Shown: piece after piece, positions 60,302 to 64,000 of the stretch
How positions within the stretch are numbered: position 1 is the stretch's first letter
Layout of the letters: the number at the start of each line of letters is the position of its first letter
Source: JANXQG01 sp964615095
Lineage (GTDB): Bacteria; Planctomycetota; Planctomycetia; Pirellulales; Thermoguttaceae
Assembly: GCA_964615095.1 (NCBI GenBank)
Contig: CAZTPX010000027.1
Span: forward strand, 12,428-76,427
DNA: 64,000 bases
Direction: 5' to 3'
Position numbers and translations under genes: made by a program
The notes under the pieces: generated by a model
What the model was told of the DNA's origin: nothing
Database searches by the model: none
What the model saw: only the letters and a program-made list of their open reading frames with translations

Positions 60302-60344
60302 CGAAAGTCTCTTTTGAACTGGATGCGGTTCTGGCTGAACCGAT

Positions 60345-60410
60345 CCTCCTGCTGCCCATCGCCGCCGCAAACCGTAGCCGACGAGGCCGATGGCACCCAC
60401 CACGGAGAAA
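60345..60410 (-). pseudogene. C-terminal anchor remnant of a lost PEP-CTERM gene
   Basis: Upstream of and in frame with the 59555 gene, the minus strand encodes FSVVGAIGLVGYGLRRRWAA, a typical PEP-CTERM transmembrane and Arg segment, but with no VPEP motif or exported domain before it. It is a leftover 3' end. With the 5' remnant at 60579-60896 it could be the two ends of one gene that lost its middle. Confidence 0.7.
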
Positions 60411-60578
60411 CTCAAGGAAAACCGAATCCAGCCAACACGGCGCAACGCCAAAGCCTCGCTTGAAATCCTACATCCTCGTTCTACAACGTCTCTACAAACC
60501 TGTCTACGGACAACCTGTGGAAGGTCTGTGGATGATCTGTGGAAGGTCTGTGGAAGGTTGGCGTGAAAACATACGGAA

Positions 60579-60896
60579 CTACGCTCGCATGGGTGGGCTA
60601 TATGCCGCCACAAGGATTAGAACAGCGGTGCTGCCCAGCGAGAGCGTGCCACAGGTTTCACTAAGTTGGGTGACATTCGCCGTCCCGCCGTTGACGATCC
60701 ACGCGTTGTCGGTGCCGGTCGGAACGAGGCTACTGCTCCAATTACCGGCACTGGACCAGTCACCGGCAGAATTTGACCAGTAAATCTGCGCATGGGCCGG
60801 CACCCAACCCATCAGCAACACTGCCACAAAGCTCGCCAGCGCCGCCGCCGATCTAACCGCCGGACAACTGCCCTTCACGAAGAACCTGCCAGACAT
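60579..60896 (-). pseudogene. Truncated N-terminal part of a PEP-CTERM/strand-repeat protein
   Basis: ATG 60896 lies behind CTCAAGGAGAAAACGA and starts MSGRFFVKGSCPAVRS, then a signal peptide (AAALASFVAVLLMGWVPAHA) and QIYWSNSAGDWSSAGNWSSS, PTGTDNAWIVNGGTANVTQL. This is the standard beginning of a long repeat protein like the one at 54668. After GTLSLGSTA the reading turns into LILVAAYSPPMRA and stops. So only 105 aa remain of what was probably a protein ten times longer. Confidence 0.8.
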
Positions 60897-60985
60897 TCGT
60901 TTTCTCCTTGAGAACGCAAATCTGAATCTTGTCCGCATCTTCAGGCTGCACCGTTTGCACAACACCGCACCACGAAAGACCCTCG
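60883..60985 (-). promoter_or_regulatory. Conserved PEP-CTERM leader, copy 2
   Basis: Right upstream of the truncated gene and right after the stop of the 61001 gene. It shares CTTGTCCGCATCTTCAGGCT and the CCTTGAG/ACAT start region with copy 1 (58972-59117). The segment includes the ribosome-binding site AAGGAG. It may hold a promoter or an RNA element, or simply be a recombination block. Confidence 0.5.
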
Positions 60986-61000
60986 CGCCCCCGCGCTCGA

Positions 61001-63790
61001 TCAAGCTGCTTTTCGTTCCGTGCTCGCCGAGGACGAATCCGACGGAAAGGCCAGGATGGCTGGGGCGCCTTGTTGGTCGAAAGCCGCTGGCTTCACGATC
61101 TTCGCCGCCCTACGCCTACGCCAACCATAACCGATCAGGCCACTTACACCGACAGCAAGCAACGCCAGCGTGGAAGGCTCCGGCACGACACTGATCGTCC
61201 CGCTCGTGTAAAGGTCGCTGGTATCCCAACTCAGGCCGTTGTCCAACGCGGGCAGCGATAGTTGGCTGAACGTCCCCGAAATATCGCCGTCGAAAAGCTC
61301 GAAGGACTCGCCCGCCTGCGGCGTGAAACCGTTGACAAGTTCCACGTCGAGCGCGCCGGCCAGGACCAACTGCCCCGCCGCGTCGATGCGGTCGTACTGG
61401 CTTCCGGCCGTTGTGCCGCCCAAATCCATCACTGTCGTGGCCGTTGCCTCCAGAAGGGCGTTGCCGCCGAAAAACACGTCGGCGGGCGTATTGCCCGGCT
61501 GGAGGCCCTGGGCGAAGAACACGTTGCCCCCGCCAGTGAAGCCGCCGCTGCCGCTAAATGTTCCCAGAAAGACGGCGCTGCTCTGCATGCTCCCGGCGCT
61601 ATTGACCAACAGGGCGCCGTTCTGCGCGATGTTGCCGACAAAGGTCACCTCCGCCCCACCGTTGACGGAAATCGTTCCGCCGCTGTTGGCAATCTGGCCG
61701 ACCACGGTACTGTTCCCGAAGCTGCAGCCGAAAAGCCCTTGATTGGTCAATCCGCCGTCGAAATGGAAGGTCGCGTTCGCGGCGGCAATGATGCCGTTGC
61801 CGCCACCCAGGGCGTTGGTGAACGGCCCGACCGACTCGACCTGCACGGGAGCCGCCTGCGTGCCGAGCGCTTCGATCAGCCCTGCATTGCTCTGCGGCAC
61901 AGCCCCTGCGAGGAACAGCGATTGCCCGGCCGGGATGCGCACGTCGCCGGTGGACGCGTTGGAGAAGCCCCCGCTGACCTGCGCGCTGCTGGCGAACACG
62001 CCGCCGTTGGCTAGGTTGCCCAGATAGGCCGTGCCAGCGCTGTTATAGAAGCCGGCGGAGGGGGCGATCGAAAGCGCGCCGGTAACGGTGGCGCCCGCCA
62101 CAGTGAATTGGCCTTGGTTCACGGCGACCTGCCCTACGGCAAGCGCGCCTTGCACGGAGATCGCCGCGGGTCCGCTTGTCACGACGCTCCCGGAACCGCT
62201 GATGCCGCCGGAAAGGAACTGGTTGCCCACCAGGTTGAAGACGAGCGTGCCGTTGTTCGTTACGCTGCCGGGGACCATGCCGGTTGTGCCGCCGTTTCCC
62301 AGGGCCAAGGTGCCGGCCGAGATGATCGTGCCGCCGCTGTAGGTCTCGTTGGCCGTCAGCAGGAGGGTCCCCGCGCCGAACTTCTTCAGCACCTGGCTGG
62401 CACCGCTGACGACGCCACTAACCGTCAGCGTGTCGCCGGGGTTGTTGACGGTCACGTCCAGGTTGCTGGAGAGGACCAACGGCGCGGCAATCGTGTGGCT
62501 GCCGTTGAGGACGCTGATGGCGGCATCGGCGTTGTTGCTTGATTCGAGCGTAACTGTCGAGGTCCCGCTGAGCGTATAGGCATTGGCGCTGTTGAACTGC
62601 AGAGTTCCCGCAGTGACGGCCACGTCGACCGTGACCGTTCGCGGCGCCGTGGTCGCGCTGCCGAAAAGCACCTGGGTGCAGTACTCGTTGGGCACGGCCG
62701 TATTCCAGTTGCCGGGGCCGGACCAGTTGCCGTTGGCATCGACGCTCCAGGTTGCGACGGGCAACGGTGTGAGGAGGTAGGCGGTGTTGGCAAAACCGTA
62801 GACGACGATCTGGCCCTTGTTATTGATCGCAGTCGCGCCGTAAAAACTGTTGGGTTGCAGGGGAGCGGTCATGTTGCTCAGGTTCAGCAGCGTGCCGTTG
62901 CTGTACAGAACGGCGACGTTGGTGTTGAGGCCGCTGTACTGGGTCTCCGATATGCCGACGACCTGGCCGCTGTCGTTGATGCCCAACGCCTGGCTGTAGT
63001 AGCCGGCAAATAACGCGCCGATGCTCTGGAACGCTCCCCCGGCATAGACAAAGCCGAGGTAGGCGTAGTTGCCGCTCGTGGGGACGGTCGTGCCGACGAT
63101 CTGCCCGGAGTTGTTGATCCGCGCGACATTGGCCAACGGGTAGCTGCCGATCGGGCCCATATCATACATCGTGCCGTTGCTGGAGAGGAAAAGTTCCTCG
63201 GAGCCGCTGCTATTCTTGCAGTAACCGGCGATCTGGCCGCTGTTGTTGATCGCGCAGGCGTAACTGTTGGGATAGCCGGAGAGCGAGCCGAGGCTCTGCA
63301 TGCTTCCGCCGCTGTAGAGGAAGGCGTGGGCGTAGCCGCTGCTATCCGTGGTGTATCCCACGACCTGCCCGGCGTTGTTGATCCCGCAGGCCACGCTCGC
63401 CGTGCCGCCCATGGTGCCCAGGTTCTGCATCACGCCGCCGCTGTCGAGAAAGGCGTTCTCGTGGCCGTTGCTGGCGTAGGCCCAGCCGGCGACCTGTCCG
63501 CTGTCGTTGATGGCGGTGGCGCAAGCGGCCGTGCCGCCCAACGTGCCCAGATCCTGCATCGTCCCGCTGCTGTAGAGGAACGCCCGTTCGGCGCTGCTGC
63601 TATTGTAAATAGCGCCGACGATCTGTCCTTCGTTGTTGATGCTGGTGGGCGTGACGCCGGCGTAGCCCGTGGGCGGATCGCAGCCGCCAGGCAACGTGCC
63701 CAGATTGGTCACGTTGTACAGCACTTGGCCTGAAGCGGCACAAGCCGCGAACATTAAGATGAAACCTGCATAAATTCCACTGCGATTCAT
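61001..63790 (-). CDS. PEP-CTERM protein with HAF repeats and autotransporter strand repeats
   Basis: A 929-aa secreted protein. ATG 63790 (MNRSGIYAGFILMFAACAAS) has GGGAGC upstream. Residues about 20-340 consist of seven HAF-type repeats built on INNSGQIVG and AFLYSGGxMQxLG (for example AINDSGQVAGWAYASNGHEN). Then the SVDANGNWSGPGNWNTAVP motif begins an autotransporter-strand section with GAGTLLLTANETYSGGTIIS. A beta-sandwich (FELFDGDISGTFSQLSLPAL) precedes VVPEPSTLALLAVGVSGLIG and WRRRR. The protein continues with a tail KPAAFDQQGAPAILAF and ends STERKAA. It is probably displayed at the cell surface. Confidence 0.9.
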   Translation of the reverse strand: MNRSGIYAGFILMFAACAASGQVLYNVTNLGTLPGGCDPPTGYAGVTPTSINNEGQIVGAIYNSSSAERAFLYSSGTMQDLGTLGGTAACATAINDSGQVAGWAYASNGHENAFLDSGGVMQNLGTMGGTASVACGINNAGQVVGYTTDSSGYAHAFLYSGGSMQSLGSLSGYPNSYACAINNSGQIAGYCKNSSGSEELFLSSNGTMYDMGPIGSYPLANVARINNSGQIVGTTVPTSGNYAYLGFVYAGGAFQSIGALFAGYYSQALGINDSGQVVGISETQYSGLNTNVAVLYSNGTLLNLSNMTAPLQPNSFYGATAINNKGQIVVYGFANTAYLLTPLPVATWSVDANGNWSGPGNWNTAVPNEYCTQVLFGSATTAPRTVTVDVAVTAGTLQFNSANAYTLSGTSTVTLESSNNADAAISVLNGSHTIAAPLVLSSNLDVTVNNPGDTLTVSGVVSGASQVLKKFGAGTLLLTANETYSGGTIISAGTLALGNGGTTGMVPGSVTNNGTLVFNLVGNQFLSGGISGSGSVVTSGPAAISVQGALAVGQVAVNQGQFTVAGATVTGALSIAPSAGFYNSAGTAYLGNLANGGVFASSAQVSGGFSNASTGDVRIPAGQSLFLAGAVPQSNAGLIEALGTQAAPVQVESVGPFTNALGGGNGIIAAANATFHFDGGLTNQGLFGCSFGNSTVVGQIANSGGTISVNGGAEVTFVGNIAQNGALLVNSAGSMQSSAVFLGTFSGSGGFTGGGNVFFAQGLQPGNTPADVFFGGNALLEATATTVMDLGGTTAGSQYDRIDAAGQLVLAGALDVELVNGFTPQAGESFELFDGDISGTFSQLSLPALDNGLSWDTSDLYTSGTISVVPEPSTLALLAVGVSGLIGYGWRRRRAAKIVKPAAFDQQGAPAILAFPSDSSSASTERKAA

Positions 63791-64000
63791 AACGGTGCTC
63801 CCAAGATAAAGGTCATCCGATTCCAATTCGTTTGCTTCTCATCCACGCCGCCTCACCCCGCGTTTTCAGGAGACCCAGCGACGCCAACTGCCGGCGTCGA
63901 AGGCTCCGGTACAACGCTGAGCATGCGCAGCAGCACTTGCCACGGAAGACACTCAAGGGAGAACGAACCAGCGAAAGATAGGCGCGCAGTGCGAGACTCG
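63791..64000 (-). pseudogene. PEP-CTERM remnant and leader copy 3
   Basis: At about 63855-63925 the minus strand encodes LSVVPEPSTPAVGVAGS, a PEP-CTERM signal whose hydrophobic helix is shortened, followed by a stop. It is fused in front to the 5' half of the conserved leader (63937-64000, including the 53-base repeat copy 2 at 63948-64000). Everything between leader and sorting signal has been deleted. The window ends here. Confidence 0.65.
63948..64000. repeat. 53-base direct repeat, copy 2
   Basis: Matches 59065-59117 with about two mismatches and reaches the window edge, so the repeat may be longer. Confidence 0.85.

Overview
The window looks like a chromosomal segment of a GC-rich planctomycete, most likely of the Pirellulales type. 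The pointers are families that are very frequent in that phylum: a DUF1549/DUF1553 gene followed by a DUF1501 gene, several Tat-exported Gfo/Idh/MocA and sugar-isomerase-like proteins, PEP-CTERM surface proteins, DUF1573, GMC/gluconate-dehydrogenase subunit 3 pairs, lutABC, and short phylum-typical proteins. No rRNA, tRNA, CRISPR array, intact insertion sequence or replication origin was recognised.

Layout. 1-6261 (minus): malic enzyme, an exported isomerase-like protein, a secreted 589-aa protein, a DUF1549/DUF1553 gene broken by one in-frame TAG, and the start of a DUF1501 gene. 6262-8107: a REP-like palindromic element and a Tat oxidoreductase. 8341-14868 (plus): a secreted protein, a large TPR protein and a VOC protein in a tight row, then a polytopic membrane protein. 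14968-19159 (plus): short proteins including a self-contained promoter-leader-ORF-terminator unit, a membrane protein, a WD40 gene remnant and an LRR membrane protein. 19374-23541 (minus): isomerase-like protein, a secreted transglutaminase-like protein and a small planctomycete protein. 23632-30230: an accessory stretch with a TPR array, an unknown 876-aa protein carrying short dispersed repeats inside its reading frame, a HEAT-like gene, and a protein made of only the two ends of a type ISP restriction-modification enzyme. Three further copies of that enzyme's 3' end lie nearby. 30508-33912 (minus): a three-gene dehydrogenase unit (subunit 3, GMC flavoprotein, nine-haem cytochrome) for periplasmic oxidation of a sugar or alcohol.

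34264-49112: DUF1573 protein, galactokinase with a SPASM protein that lacks the radical-SAM cysteines, YdjM-like membrane protein, MATE exporter, a 1493-aa GH2-type protein, an HNH pair with a degraded zinc ligand, and lutABC for lactate oxidation. 49455-51299: a small Pro/Ala/Tyr-rich secreted protein and another exported oxidoreductase. 51687-64000 (minus): four PEP-CTERM proteins built from GloVer, autotransporter-strand and HAF repeats, with several broken relatives between them.

The two most unusual things are these. First, three of the four PEP-CTERM proteins continue for about 35 residues past the usual Arg-rich end and finish in Arg-(Arg/Lys)-Ala-Ala, and broken family members share a conserved 5' leader. 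Second, several loci have lost their middle but kept both ends (type ISP enzyme, HEAT-like gene, a PEP-CTERM gene), beside in-frame stop codons at 1135, 16646 and 17351. Galactokinase, malic enzyme, lactate oxidation, the GH2 protein and the dehydrogenase unit together fit an aerobic, polysaccharide-degrading heterotroph.
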